Source: Rosistilla carotiformis (GTDB lineage Bacteria; Planctomycetota; Planctomycetia; Pirellulales; Pirellulaceae). Taken from it: a DNA stretch of 64,000 nt. Made by a program: the position numbers and the translations under genes. The stretch is from contig NZ_CP036348.1 of the NCBI RefSeq assembly GCF_007753095.1, positions 1,736,001-1,800,000 of the forward strand. Direction: 5' to 3'. Below are positions 28,528-38,042 of this stretch, piece after piece (within the stretch, counting starts at the first letter, position 1; every line of letters starts with the position of its first letter). Under the pieces are notes generated by a model. It made no database searches. It saw only the letters and a program-made list of their open reading frames with translations, and was not told the DNA's origin.

Positions 28528-30129
28528 TCAGCTGTCGACTTCGACCGATTCGCCATGTTTGTCGCGGCAGTCCATCTCCATGTGCTCGGGGAACAAGCCC
28601 TCGCTGCCCAGGATCTGGACCGTCATTTCACCGGTCTCTTCCATCTGCATGATCTCGCGGCGTTTCTTGTTATTCAGATACGCGGCCACTTCATCGTTCA
28701 CGCGGATCGTGATGCGTTGAATGTGTTCGTTGCGCGATGCCAATGCCAACATGCGGATGACCTCGATCGACATGCTCTCGCCGGTCTTGACCACGCCGCG
28801 GCCGCTGCAACAAGGGCAGTCCTTGTAGACGCTGCGCTTCAGGCTTGGGCGAATGCGTTGACGGGTCATTTCAACCAGACCGAAGGGGCTGGTTCGCAAG
28901 ATCTTGGTGCGGGCGCGGTCGCGAGCCATCGCATCGTGCAGGGCGCGTTCGACCTTGCGTCGGTGGCTCTCCTTCCGCATGTCGATGAAGTCGTTGACGA
29001 TCACGCCACCGAGATCGCGGAGTCGCAATTGGCGAGCGATCTCGCGGGCGGCAGCCAGGTTGACTTGCAACGCGTTCTCTTCGGCATTGCTGTCGCTGCG
29101 ATGGCTACCGCTGTTGACGTCGATCGCAACCAAAGCTTCGGTCGGATCGATCACGATCGAACCTCCCTTGGGCAGCGGCACGGTGCGGGCTTGGATCTTG
29201 CGAATCTCCGATTCCAATTTGTAGTGATGGAACAGGGGTTCGGTGCCTTCGTAGAACTTCAGCTGTTCGGCGGCGCGTGGCATCACCAAGCGGATGAAGT
29301 CCTTGGCCCGTTCATAAGCTTCACGCTCATCGATCTGGATCGCGTCGATATCGCTGGTCAGCATATCGCGGATCGTGCGAATGATCATGTCGCTTTCTTC
29401 GTAGATCACGCCCGGCTGTTCGCTTTCGGTCAAGCGACGGTGGATCGCTTTCCAAAGGCGCAGCAGGTAGGCGAGATCGCGCGACAGATCCTGCTTGGTT
29501 CGTCCAGCACCGGCGGTTCGAACGATGAAGCCGAGGCCCTTGGGAGGGCTGAGTTCCAGCAAGGCCTTCTTGAGGCGTTTGCGATCGTCGTCGTCTTCGA
29601 TCTTGCGGCTGACGCCAACGCGAGCCAAGGCAGGCATCAAGACCAGGAAGCGGCCAGGAATGCTGATGTAGGTCGAAAGGGTTGGGCCCTTGGTGCCGAT
29701 GCCTTCTTTAATGCACTGGACGAGGATGCTGTCGCCCCGCTTAAGGACATCTTGGATCGGAGGCTTGACGCGAGGCCGGCCCCCTTTGAAGACGCGTTGG
29801 TTGCGTCCCTGTTCGCGAGCCCGCTTAGCCGCTTGTTCGGCCAATTCGTCCGATTCCCGCATGATCTCTTCAGGATCAAAACCACCTTGGCGGAAGTATT
29901 GCGGTTCGACATCGCTAATGTGCAAGAAACCATTGCGGCCGACACCGAAGTCGACAAACGCGGCTTGGATGCTGGGCTCTAGGTTGACGATTTTGCCACG
30001 GTAAATATTGCCGACGTAGTTATCGGCACTGGCACGTTCGGTGTAGAGCTCTTCAAGCTGTCCATCCTCGAGAATCGCAATGCGACTCTCTTCGGGTTGG
30101 GCAACATTGATAAGCATTTCCTTCTTCAT
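28528..30129 (-). CDS. Ribonuclease E/G family endoribonuclease, 533 aa
   Basis: The N-terminal S1 RNA-binding domain is recognisable (NYVGNIYRGKIVNLEPSIQA, FVDFGVGRNGFLHISD), with a charged insertion after it. The DNase I-like catalytic part contains the metal-binding aspartates in AIDVNSG and VNDFIDM, and a Zn-link CPCCSGRG near residue 436 for dimer contact. The length is that of RNase G, without the long scaffold tail of enterobacterial RNase E. It processes rRNA and starts mRNA decay. It follows the DUF2344 gene, a neighbour pairing seen in many bacteria, and is the last gene before the strong terminator. Confidence 0.93.
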   Translation of the reverse strand: MKKEMLINVAQPEESRIAILEDGQLEELYTERASADNYVGNIYRGKIVNLEPSIQAAFVDFGVGRNGFLHISDVEPQYFRQGGFDPEEIMRESDELAEQAAKRAREQGRNQRVFKGGRPRVKPPIQDVLKRGDSILVQCIKEGIGTKGPTLSTYISIPGRFLVLMPALARVGVSRKIEDDDDRKRLKKALLELSPPKGLGFIVRTAGAGRTKQDLSRDLAYLLRLWKAIHRRLTESEQPGVIYEESDMIIRTIRDMLTSDIDAIQIDEREAYERAKDFIRLVMPRAAEQLKFYEGTEPLFHHYKLESEIRKIQARTVPLPKGGSIVIDPTEALVAIDVNSGSHRSDSNAEENALQVNLAAAREIARQLRLRDLGGVIVNDFIDMRKESHRRKVERALHDAMARDRARTKILRTSPFGLVEMTRQRIRPSLKRSVYKDCPCCSGRGVVKTGESMSIEVIRMLALASRNEHIQRITIRVNDEVAAYLNNKKRREIMQMEETGEMTVQILGSEGLFPEHMEMDCRDKHGESVEVDS

Positions 30130-30298
30130 ATCGTTTGCCTTTCATAGGTACTGCGTCCTTTGTCGGGTGGGCCCGTTAGGGTTGTGGCCGTTGGCACAAT
30201 GTGTGCCGTTGGAATCTTGAAACGCATACGATGCGAACATTCCGTGTTGCCATCGGCCGGCAGCGACGATTGCTTCGTCCGTTGCCGGCGCTAACGAT

Positions 30299-30970
30299 CT
30301 AACTGGTCAATTGCCCCGTGACGCTTGTGGTTGACTCAAATTCGTTTTCCAGTTCGACTCGCGTTCGAGTCAAAAACTGGCCATTGTCGGTTAGGTGTAT
30401 AATCTTCAGTTCTTCAATCAGGTCGGTGGGGCGTAGCGACGCGCCTTGATCGGGCGTGCAACGGAAGACGAGCACGCCATCTTCGATTCCCAAGTGCTCG
30501 ATCTCTGCGGACAGAGAGAACACCAGTGTCTTGCCTTTCCGCTCCAATTGGATCGTGTCGCGTTGCCGCAGCGCCTCGATCTCCTTGAGCAGGGTTTCCC
30601 GATCGGCTTCGGGAATGGGCAGATTGTACGTTGTTGACTTCAGCTTTGCCTTAGGCCAGCCCTCGGGAACCGCGGTTACTCGCAAAATTTCCAAACCGGG
30701 CTGCTGATCATCGCACAGACGCTGCGTCAATTCCTCGGTGCTCAACGGTTCGGCCAGTTCCAATTCGACGATTTCGTCGAGACTTGCCGTTCCCAGGGCG
30801 AGTGCGGAAGGGAAGTTCATCCGGGGCTTGGGGTGGAAGCCTTCGGTCATCGCCAGCTTCAGATCAATGCGGTGGAACAAGCGTTCCCACAATCGCAGCA
30901 GGTCGCGATGGCTGATCCAACGCAATGGGCCGGTTTTCGAAAAGCGGATGTGGTATCGCGCTCGTGTCAT
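30299..30970 (-). CDS. DUF2344 (TIGR03936) family protein, 223 aa
   Basis: The start RARYHIRFSKTGPLRWISHRDLLRLWERLFHR and the run TEGFHPKPRMNFPSALALG are the family signature. In other bacteria this domain is encoded next to, or fused with, a radical-SAM protein, and the pair often precedes the gene for ribonuclease G, as it does here. No radical-SAM partner is adjacent in this window. An RNA-related role is inferred from context only. The start lies 5 bp after the ptsI stop, so the two are co-transcribed. Confidence 0.88.
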   Translation of the reverse strand: MTRARYHIRFSKTGPLRWISHRDLLRLWERLFHRIDLKLAMTEGFHPKPRMNFPSALALGTASLDEIVELELAEPLSTEELTQRLCDDQQPGLEILRVTAVPEGWPKAKLKSTTYNLPIPEADRETLLKEIEALRQRDTIQLERKGKTLVFSLSAEIEHLGIEDGVLVFRCTPDQGASLRPTDLIEELKIIHLTDNGQFLTRTRVELENEFESTTSVTGQLTS

Positions 30971-30975
30971 GAGAA

Positions 30976-32721
30976 TTATTGCACAACCAATTCAGGGACC
31001 AGATCGCCCAGGCGATCAAGCAAATACAAATCGACTTCGCGGGCGCTCTCCAGTTGCATCACGCGGCAGGCGATCTCCTCGCAATCGGCGATCGTCACGC
31101 TGCGGATTACCTTCTTGATCCGCGGGATCGCCAGAGGCGGAACGCTGACGCTGCGGACGCCCAGTCCCAGCAGCAACAGCACGCGCGCCGGATTGGAACT
31201 CATTTCGCCGCAGATGCCGACGGGCGTGTTGGTCTTGTTGGAAACGTCGACCGTTTGTTTGATCAACCGCAGCACCGCCGGATCGCTCGATTGGTACAGT
31301 TCGGCAACGCTTTCATTGCTGCGGTCGACCGCCAGGGTGTACTGCACCAGATCGTTGGTTCCGATACTGAAGAAATCAACCTCTTCGGCAAAGCGATCGA
31401 TCATGATGACCGCGGCGGGCACTTCGACCATCATTCCGATCGGGATATCGCTGCGGAAATCGGCTCCTTCTTCGCGGAGATCGTCGATCACGATGTTTAC
31501 CAACATCCGCGCCGTGCGCAATTCTTGCAGCGTCGAGATCAGGGGGAACATCATCCGCACGTCACCGTGGACTGCCGCCCGCAAGACGGCACGGATTTGA
31601 GTGCGGAACAGGTCCTGGTTTTTCAACGACAAGCGGATGCTGCGGAGTCCCAAGAAGGGATTGTTTTCGGGTTCGTGTAACGAGGTATGCCCCATCTTGT
31701 CCGCCCCCAGGTCGAGCGTTCGGATAACGACCGGTCGCCCTTGCATCGCTCCGACAACTTCCGTGTAGGCCTGGTAGTGGTCTTCTTCGCTGGGTTCTTC
31801 GTCGCTGCTGAGATACAGGAACTCGGTGCGATACAGGCCGATGCCGTCGGCACCGCGCTGCAGGCAGGCGTCCACTTCGTGGGGAAATTCGATGTTCGCC
31901 GAAAGCGTGACCCGTTGCCCGTCGACCGTTTCGGCCGGCAGGTCGCGAAGTTCGGCCAGTCGCAGCGTCAGCTTTTGGCGAATCTGGGCCCGTTCCTCGT
32001 ATCGATCGATCGTGGCTTGGTCGGGATCGACGATCATGCAGCCGCGATCGCCATCGACGATGACTTGCGAACCTTGTCCGATCCGATCCAGGAATTGGCC
32101 GATCCCCACCACGGCTGGCAACTCGAGCCCTTTGGCCACAATTGCTGTATGTCCGCCGGGACCGCCGATCTCAGTGCAGAACCCACGCACGTAGTGGCGA
32201 TCCAGATTGGCCGTTTCGCTGGGGGTGAGATTCCTCGCCAGCAGGATCACCGGCTCGTCGAGATTACTCAACGGGTCGCTGGTGACGGCCCCAAGCCGAT
32301 GCAGCAACTGCTTTTCGATATCCAGTACATCCTCGGCCCGTTCGGCCAAAAATGGACTGTTCAGCTTGCCCAACGCTTCGGCATAGCGGTGGAGCACACG
32401 ACTGACCGCGTACGCGGCACTTTGCTGTTGCTGGTGAACGCGACCTTCCAGTTCGGCCAGCAGGCCTGGGTCGCTAAGCATCTGCTGTTGGGCAGAGAAG
32501 ATCCGTCCGGCTTCCTCGCCTAAACGTTCGGCGGTCTGCTTGCGGTTCACTTCCAGTTGTTTCGCGACCTTGCCAAATGCAGACAATAGCCGGCCCCATT
32601 CGACCGAAATGTCGGCCGCGGGAATAAGACACCTTGGGATGCGATACCCTTCATCGTCCAGGACTAAGGCCGGACCAATCGCAACACCGGGTGAAACCGG
32701 GATTCCTTGGAGTTCGAGCAT
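30976..32721 (-). CDS. ptsI: PTS enzyme I (phosphoenolpyruvate-protein phosphotransferase), 581 aa
   Basis: Transfers phosphate from PEP to HPr. The N-terminal domain carries the phosphorylated histidine in GGPGGHTAIVAKG (H191; the canonical form reads GGRTSHTAI). The C-terminal PEP-binding barrel has IGTNDLVQYTLAVDR and the catalytic cysteine in VGICGEMSS. Length is standard. It lies in the cluster hpf / EIIA / HPr / EI, with no sugar-specific EIIB or EIIC gene nearby, which suggests a regulatory rather than sugar-transport phosphorelay. A gap of about 200 bp separates it from ptsH. Confidence 0.94.
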   Translation of the reverse strand: MLELQGIPVSPGVAIGPALVLDDEGYRIPRCLIPAADISVEWGRLLSAFGKVAKQLEVNRKQTAERLGEEAGRIFSAQQQMLSDPGLLAELEGRVHQQQQSAAYAVSRVLHRYAEALGKLNSPFLAERAEDVLDIEKQLLHRLGAVTSDPLSNLDEPVILLARNLTPSETANLDRHYVRGFCTEIGGPGGHTAIVAKGLELPAVVGIGQFLDRIGQGSQVIVDGDRGCMIVDPDQATIDRYEERAQIRQKLTLRLAELRDLPAETVDGQRVTLSANIEFPHEVDACLQRGADGIGLYRTEFLYLSSDEEPSEEDHYQAYTEVVGAMQGRPVVIRTLDLGADKMGHTSLHEPENNPFLGLRSIRLSLKNQDLFRTQIRAVLRAAVHGDVRMMFPLISTLQELRTARMLVNIVIDDLREEGADFRSDIPIGMMVEVPAAVIMIDRFAEEVDFFSIGTNDLVQYTLAVDRSNESVAELYQSSDPAVLRLIKQTVDVSNKTNTPVGICGEMSSNPARVLLLLGLGVRSVSVPPLAIPRIKKVIRSVTIADCEEIACRVMQLESAREVDLYLLDRLGDLVPELVVQ

Positions 32722-32860
32722 TCAATGGCGGCATGCGCAACATCCTTGTCATCGACACGATGCTACAGGCGACCGAATCGCCAAGCTATCGAGAAGATGA
32801 ATCGAAGTGGCCCTGCCATTTCTTCTTTTTTGTACGATTTGATAATTGAATAGTCGTCGG

Positions 32861-32883
32861 TCCCAACCCGCGAAGGGTTGGGA
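32861..32883 (-). other. Stem-loop between ptsH and ptsI
   Basis: A perfect 9-bp stem (TCCCAACCC / GGGTTGGGA) with a 5-nt loop lies in the 200-bp gap. No T-run follows on the minus strand, so it is more likely an mRNA processing or stability element than a full terminator. Confidence 0.45.
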
Positions 32884-32923
32884 TCTTTACCGCGGCAGCC
32901 CGTCGATAGGTCGCTGCGGCGGA

Positions 32924-33211
32924 TCATTCGGAATCGAGTTCATGGAAACCTTGGTCGAACAATTCAGCAACCGCTGCCAACGCCTCGACGGCGTCGCTTC
33001 CTTCGGCCGACAGCCCCAACGGGGTTCCCTGGACTGCACCCAGTGTCAGCACGGACAACATGTTCTTGCAGTCGGCGGATTGATCGTCCTTGGTCACCAT
33101 GACCGTCGATTCAAACTGCATCGCCAACCGTGCCAGCAGTTCCGCCGGGCGCAAATGCAGCCCTTTTTCGTTTTTGACGACGACGATTTGCTGGCATGTG
33201 GGATTGGACAT
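32924..33211 (-). CDS. ptsH: Phosphocarrier protein HPr, 95 aa
   Basis: The small histidine phosphocarrier between enzyme I and the EIIA protein. The active-site motif GLHLRPA places the phosphohistidine at about residue 19. The serine-site region reads KNMLSVLTLGA rather than KSIMGVM, so the site for HPr-kinase regulation is altered. The ATG at 33211 is preferred; another in-frame ATG lies at 33220. It starts about 30 bp after the EIIA gene on the same strand. Confidence 0.93.
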   Translation of the reverse strand: MSNPTCQQIVVVKNEKGLHLRPAELLARLAMQFESTVMVTKDDQSADCKNMLSVLTLGAVQGTPLGLSAEGSDAVEALAAVAELFDQGFHELDSE

Positions 33212-33241
33212 AGCTTGCATTGTTAACTGCGGGATTTGCGT

Positions 33242-33718
33242 CTAAGAGGCAAACTGGTTGTTGTCAGCCTCTTCGAGCAGTTGATTGATGTCATCGACTG
33301 TCTTGCTTTGCTTCAAGAACCGGCAGAAGGTGTCGTCACGCAATTGACGCGAGATGTTTTCCAGGGCCCGCAGGTGATCGCCAGGACGTTCGGGAGGGCT
33401 GATCAACAGGAAGAACAGTTGAACTTTTTCGCCATCGAGGCTGTTGAAGTCGACGCCGTCGACGCTGACACCCACGGTGCCGACCAGCTTTTCAACGCTG
33501 GGGTGCTTGGTGTGCGGAACGGCGACACCGCGGCCAATGCCGGTGCTGCCAAGTTCTTCGCGCTTCATCACCGCTGCGATGATATCCGCTTTGTCAGCGG
33601 CCTTGATCTCGCCCGCGGTGACCAAGCTTTCGACCAATTCGGTGACGACCGCTTCCTTGTCGTAAGATGCCAAATCCGGCTTGATCGCTTTGACGCAAAT
33701 AAAGTCTGCGAATTTCAT
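33242..33718 (-). CDS. PTS EIIA (fructose/nitrogen type, PtsN-like), 158 aa
   Basis: The family motif GVAVPHTKHP gives the phosphorylated histidine (H69), preceded by REELGSTGIGRG, as in EIIA-Fru and PtsN. A later block LFFLLISPPERPGDHLRALENISR is also typical. It lies between hpf and ptsH; in proteobacteria the same order (hpf, ptsN, then an HPr gene) belongs to the nitrogen PTS, a regulatory chain without sugar permeases. A PtsN role is therefore likely, although EIIA-Fru cannot be excluded. Confidence 0.9.
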   Translation of the reverse strand: MKFADFICVKAIKPDLASYDKEAVVTELVESLVTAGEIKAADKADIIAAVMKREELGSTGIGRGVAVPHTKHPSVEKLVGTVGVSVDGVDFNSLDGEKVQLFFLLISPPERPGDHLRALENISRQLRDDTFCRFLKQSKTVDDINQLLEEADNNQFAS

Positions 33719-33975
33719 TACCTATCCTTTGATTTTAAATAAATTCAGCCAGAGCTTGGCCGTCTCACGACGCCCAATGATCGGGCTGGTGGGTGATTTC
33801 ATGGAGCCACCGGTGCCCGTCGAGGACAAACGGCTTCCGGAGGGCTGTGCGGTCTTGCATCGTTGTACTGCATGTTCTATCGGCCGCGAGTTGTCCAGTG
33901 GATCGAAAATTACGGCGCCCGTCCGAGTGCGATGTTGCACGCACCGGACGGGGGGACTGTCGGGCTGGCAAATTC

Positions 33976-34323
33976 TTATTGAACTTCGTCGGTGACGTCG
34001 GTCGGTTCCAGGTGCTTCAATCCTGTTCCGCGGTGTTCGGTACGCTTCTCCTTCGCACGTCGCAATTGCTTTTCCAGCTTAGGGATCACAACGTCGAGAG
34101 CTCCAATGACGGTCGCTGCGGTCGCCGATGCGATGAAGTCTTCCTCGTGTTCAACCGAGACTTTGGCTTCGAGTACCGGGGATTCGAGCTTCTCCAAATC
34201 GACAATCACTTCAATCGCGTTCACTCGATCATACAAACGACGCAGCTTCTCAACTTTGTCTTCGATCAGCGATTGATCACCAGTTCCAAGATTGCCATGT
34301 CGGGCAGAGACGCTCACTAGCAT
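33976..34323 (-). CDS. hpf: Ribosome hibernation-promoting factor, HPF/RaiA short form, 115 aa
   Basis: A beta-alpha-beta-beta-alpha ribosome-binding protein that inactivates 70S ribosomes in slow growth. Typical features are VSVSARHGNLGTGDQSLIEDKVEKL at the start, the basic helix IPKLEKQLRRAKEKR, and a length around 110 residues, which is the short form without the C-terminal dimerisation domain of long HPF. The gene leads the minus-strand cluster hpf / EIIA / HPr / EI. The 364-bp region upstream presumably holds its promoter. Confidence 0.9.
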   Translation of the reverse strand: MLVSVSARHGNLGTGDQSLIEDKVEKLRRLYDRVNAIEVIVDLEKLESPVLEAKVSVEHEEDFIASATAATVIGALDVVIPKLEKQLRRAKEKRTEHRGTGLKHLEPTDVTDEVQ

Positions 34324-34687
34324 TGATTGCTCCTTAGAATGATTGCAGCATCGAAACGGATCTCGTTTCTAGCGAGTAGCATACGCCGAAATGCCTGTTT
34401 AGGTAAGCGTTGCTGTAATTGCGTGCACATGATTCGGCGGTATTTCCGTTTCAAATGCTTCGCTTGCTCGGTCATAAGTTCTTCCAAAACAATACCTTAC
34501 GATACCCGCTCAGGACTGTTCCCGTCACCCTCAATTGACGCTTTTTCAGATCCAGTTCGCTTCGCTTTCGCTCTTTTTGGGGATTGCGGAACAAAGTTCG
34601 TTTGGGCATCTTCGCCCACCCGTTGCGACCAATGGGGCCTGTCGTCTCCCCCGGAGCGAAATTTCCCGCTAGCGACCTCCCTCGGCC
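34324..34687. other. Intergenic region between hpf and the PQQ-propeller gene
   Basis: No gene with coding character is seen; the 143-codon plus-strand frame here is Ser/Arg/Cys-rich and unlike its neighbours. It probably contains the hpf promoter. No sigma-54 consensus was found by eye. Confidence 0.4.
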
Positions 34688-35983
34688 TCAGTTGCGGTCC
34701 ATCAAGCAGACTACAAATTCTTCCCGTTTCCCATCGACCGTCAACGAGACCCGGGTAAATATCTGCCCTCCGCAAATCGCCGGAGAGGCAAATACCTCGG
34801 TGCCCAGCGAATTGGTCGCCACGCTTTGATATTCGTCCACGCGAGCCTTGAAAATATGGGTGGTTCCAGATTCGCTGGTCACATAAATGTTGTCGCCGAC
34901 CAAGACCGGAGAACTGCTGAACGTCTCTCCTAACCGCTGTTTCCAGACCTGTTCCCCCGTGGAAACGTTCAAACAGGTCGCGATGCCGGCGTCCAGAATG
35001 GCAAATACATGCCCCTTGGTGATCAGCATCGACGGAACGTATTCACGGTCGGTGTTTTCCCAGACCACCTTGCCCGAACCGTCGGCCGCGACGGCGGCGA
35101 TGTGGTTGTCGGGGTATCCACCGCTAGTCAGAACGACGTTTCCATCGGTTACCGTCGTCGTGACGCATTCGGTCGTCGCCCCTGGGGTTTCCCAGATCGT
35201 CTCCCCCGTCAGCGGGTCGAGGCTGGTGACCAGTTCACAACCGGTCATGATCAACTGTTCGCGGCCCGCCGCTTTCACGATGACCGGCGACGGATAATTG
35301 GGCATTTCGGGGCGTTTGTGTCGCCAAACCACCTCGCCGCTGGACCGGTCCATTGCCACGATCGCGCCCCCCGATTTGTTGTCAGCCGATGAAATCACCA
35401 GGTGTTTGTAGAGCGTTGGCGATGAGCCGTACCCCTGATGCACGACGTAATCGGTCAACCGAGTCTGCCATAGTTTTTTGCCTTCGAAATCGAGCGCCGA
35501 GGTCCAGACCGCGTCACCGTTTAGGAAATTGATGAACAACCGCTCCCCATCCGAAGCGATCGTCGACGACGCCAGAGTCGCCTTTTTGTTCATCTTGTTC
35601 CCTTGAGTCTCGAAACCGCCCTGGTGGACGATCGTTTCCCAGATCTGTTTTCCCGTTGCGCGATCCAGCGACAACACCACTTGGGCCTCGCGCTGAGGAT
35701 CGGCCGACGCGATGAAGACACGGTTGCCAACCACAACCGGTGAACTGTGACCACGACCCGGTACCTTGGCACGCCAAAGCACATTCTCCGTTTCGCTCCA
35801 CGAGGTCGGGGGCTGTTGCTCCGCCGATGCGATGCCATCTTGATTTGGGCCGCGCCAGAAAGGCCAATCGCTGGCAGGGAACTGCAATCCGCTGCGTCCG
35901 GCGGGTTCAAGGGCTTCGGCTTGCGAAGAGACCGTGAAAAGAGTCATCAAGCAAAGGAGGGCGAAGGGCTTCAAATGGCTCAT
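34688..35983 (-). CDS. Secreted PQQ-binding-like beta-propeller protein, 431 aa
   Basis: The ATG at 35983 begins a signal peptide (KPFALLCLMTLFTVSSQA); the frame is open upstream without coding character. The mature protein starts with WPFWRGPNQDG, the hallmark of planctomycete PQQ-like repeat proteins, and has repeated blades such as HSSPVVVGNRVFIAS, LYKHLVISSAD and SSSPVLVGDNIYVTSE. Blades carry the tryptophan-containing turn (KQIWET, KLWQTR, VVWRHK). No quinoprotein dehydrogenase catalytic Asp/Cys-Cys is evident, so it is more likely a BamB-like scaffold or binding protein than an enzyme. Confidence 0.88.
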   Translation of the reverse strand: MSHLKPFALLCLMTLFTVSSQAEALEPAGRSGLQFPASDWPFWRGPNQDGIASAEQQPPTSWSETENVLWRAKVPGRGHSSPVVVGNRVFIASADPQREAQVVLSLDRATGKQIWETIVHQGGFETQGNKMNKKATLASSTIASDGERLFINFLNGDAVWTSALDFEGKKLWQTRLTDYVVHQGYGSSPTLYKHLVISSADNKSGGAIVAMDRSSGEVVWRHKRPEMPNYPSPVIVKAAGREQLIMTGCELVTSLDPLTGETIWETPGATTECVTTTVTDGNVVLTSGGYPDNHIAAVAADGSGKVVWENTDREYVPSMLITKGHVFAILDAGIATCLNVSTGEQVWKQRLGETFSSSPVLVGDNIYVTSESGTTHIFKARVDEYQSVATNSLGTEVFASPAICGGQIFTRVSLTVDGKREEFVVCLMDRN

Positions 35984-36373
35984 GTTGGCGTGTCTCGGAA
36001 GGAGCGGAGGTGGTGGGAAGCGAGTGGAACGGTTTCCAGTCCCCCCCATTATCGATCATGCCTTCGCGAAACGCAATCTTCTCGCCCTGCCACCGGTTGA
36101 TTCACGATTGCAATCCGATATTTGGTTCCGCAGATGGAATGGGCCTGCTGGCCCGTGCCTGGCTTGCAACGCGCCATTAAGGAAAGGAAGTAACCTGTGG
36201 GGCCGGCTTGGGCGGTGGAGTGGGGGCACTGTCGTGGTGGTTTTGTCGGCCGCCGCGTGACACGAGCGTTGGTCCTTGATGAGGATTGCGTGAAGATGCC
36301 TTGAGCAACGGGCGGTGCGTGGTATTTATAGCTGCTGTGGCAAAGGTTTATTAGTATGTTAACGTGAGAGACA
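35984..36373. other. Divergent upstream region of the PQQ and MFS genes
   Basis: About 390 bp between two divergent genes. No extra gene or repeat is seen. GTGAGAG a few bases before the ATG at 36374 can serve as ribosome-binding site for the MFS gene. Confidence 0.45.
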
Positions 36374-37693
36374 ATGGACACGCACGGCCCCGCAAAACCA
36401 TCGCAGTCGCCGCCCCTGGTCTCGTGGTCGCTCATGCTTTGGGGAAGCGTGGCTGCCTTCGGCACCTACTTCTGCATGTATGCCTTTCGCAAACCGTTCA
36501 CGGTGATCGACTACCACGATCTCACCGCATGGGGCTGGGGATACAAGACGGTCGCCGTGGCGGCGCAAGTCTTTGGTTATACGTTATCAAAATTCGTGGG
36601 TATCAAGATCCTTTCAGAACTGCCGGCAAACCGTCGCGCGGCCAGTATCATCGGGCTGGTTGTTCTGGCCGAGATCGCACTGATCGGTTTCGGTTGGGTG
36701 CCCGCTCCTTACAATTTGTTCTGCCTGTTCCTGAATGGTTTGCCGTTGGGTATGGTCTTCGGATTGGTGCTTGGATTCCTCGAAGGACGCCGACAAACTG
36801 AAGCGATGGCGGCCATCCTTTGCACCAGCTTTATCCTCTCTGATGGCGTGACCAAATCGGTCGGTAAGAGCCTGCTGAGCATGGGCGTTCCAGGGTTCTG
36901 GATGCCTGCCCTCGCCGGCGGGTTGTTCCTGCTTCCATTGCTGATGTTTGTCTGGATGCTTCGAAAAATTCCCCCCGTTTGCCAGGCCGATATCGCCGCC
37001 CGCAGCGAACGGACGCCGCTGACCACGCAACAACGGCGCGCTTTTTTTAAACGTTACGCCTGGGGTTTGACACCTCTGTTGGTGATGTACCTGTTGGTCA
37101 CGATCCTGCGGAGCGTGCGATCTGATTTTGCGCCTCAGATCTGGGAGAGTCTTGGCGTCAATACGACGCCGGAGTTGTTCAGTTATTCGGAGCTGTGGGT
37201 CGGTCTGGGCGTCACGCTTGCCAACGGTGCCGCGATGCTTATCTCCGACAATTACCGCAGCTTTAAGCTGGCATTAGCCACCTGCTCGGTCGGCTTTGGC
37301 ATCTTGCTATTATCGACCTATGGCCAGCAGGTCGGGCTACTCTCGCCGTTCGTCTTCATGGTTCTGCTTGGCATCGGCCTTTACCTACCGTACGTCGCCA
37401 CGCATACCACGATTTTCGAGCGACTGATCGCGATGACGCGCGACCGAGGCAATTTGGTTCACCTGATGTACTTGGCTGATTCGATCGGCTATCTCGGCTA
37501 CGTCGGAGTGATGTTAGCGAAAAACGCATTCTCACCGCGCGGCGATTTTTTGACCTTCTTCCGGCCCACATGTTATGCCGCGGGGCTGATCTCGCTGCTC
37601 TGCATGCTCGGCTGCCAAGTGTACTTTTCGATGCGGGCGAGCCGCCAGAGGCTCACCGCACCGCCGCTTGCTCTGGAACTGCCGACGTCCTAG
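36374..37693 (+). CDS. MFS-type transporter, DUF5690 family, 439 aa
   Basis: A polytopic membrane protein with about 12 hydrophobic segments. The first segment ends in FCMYAFRKPFTV, the signature seen in DUF5690 transporters, and a long central loop (RSERTPLTTQQRRAFFKRYAWG) divides two six-helix halves as in the major facilitator superfamily. LEGRRQTEA after helix 4 corresponds to a cytosolic loop region. The substrate is unknown. The gene is monocistronic. Confidence 0.82.
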   Translation: MDTHGPAKPSQSPPLVSWSLMLWGSVAAFGTYFCMYAFRKPFTVIDYHDLTAWGWGYKTVAVAAQVFGYTLSKFVGIKILSELPANRRAASIIGLVVLAEIALIGFGWVPAPYNLFCLFLNGLPLGMVFGLVLGFLEGRRQTEAMAAILCTSFILSDGVTKSVGKSLLSMGVPGFWMPALAGGLFLLPLLMFVWMLRKIPPVCQADIAARSERTPLTTQQRRAFFKRYAWGLTPLLVMYLLVTILRSVRSDFAPQIWESLGVNTTPELFSYSELWVGLGVTLANGAAMLISDNYRSFKLALATCSVGFGILLLSTYGQQVGLLSPFVFMVLLGIGLYLPYVATHTTIFERLIAMTRDRGNLVHLMYLADSIGYLGYVGVMLAKNAFSPRGDFLTFFRPTCYAAGLISLLCMLGCQVYFSMRASRQRLTAPPLALELPTS

Positions 37694-38042
37694 CCGAGCG
37701 GTTTGGCTCTTTCTTTCGGTCGCTGGATCCTACGGCCATGGCGAACGTCTGATCGTCGCGAATGAATTGGCAGCGAGGCAGAACGGCGGTTCGGTCGTCA
37801 TCGGGGTAAGGGGCGTCGCGGTCGATGCTCCACGTAAAAACGAGTCATCAATGCATCGCGTACCCAGCCGAATTGCCTTCGATGGATCTGCAAGCTGGGC
37901 AGATGGCTGCGAACGCGATCGTTCCAGCCGATTGTCAATCAGTCGGTAGTTGTTAGCCGTTGGCCGCCCACCGAAGTGCCTGTGCAATTCGAGAGAGCAT
38001 CATGCGCTATCCTAACGTCACTGTTCAGAGCTTCGGATGCAA
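37694..38042. other. Intergenic region between the MFS and NHL genes
   Basis: About 350 bp between two converging genes. No gene, tRNA or clear terminator is recognised. A weak AGCC/GGCT hairpin followed by a T-rich run near 37693-37720 could end the MFS transcript. Confidence 0.35.

Noticed and set aside
28555-29982. A 475-codon plus-strand open frame
   Set aside because: Antisense to the RNase E/G gene; no domain features of its own.
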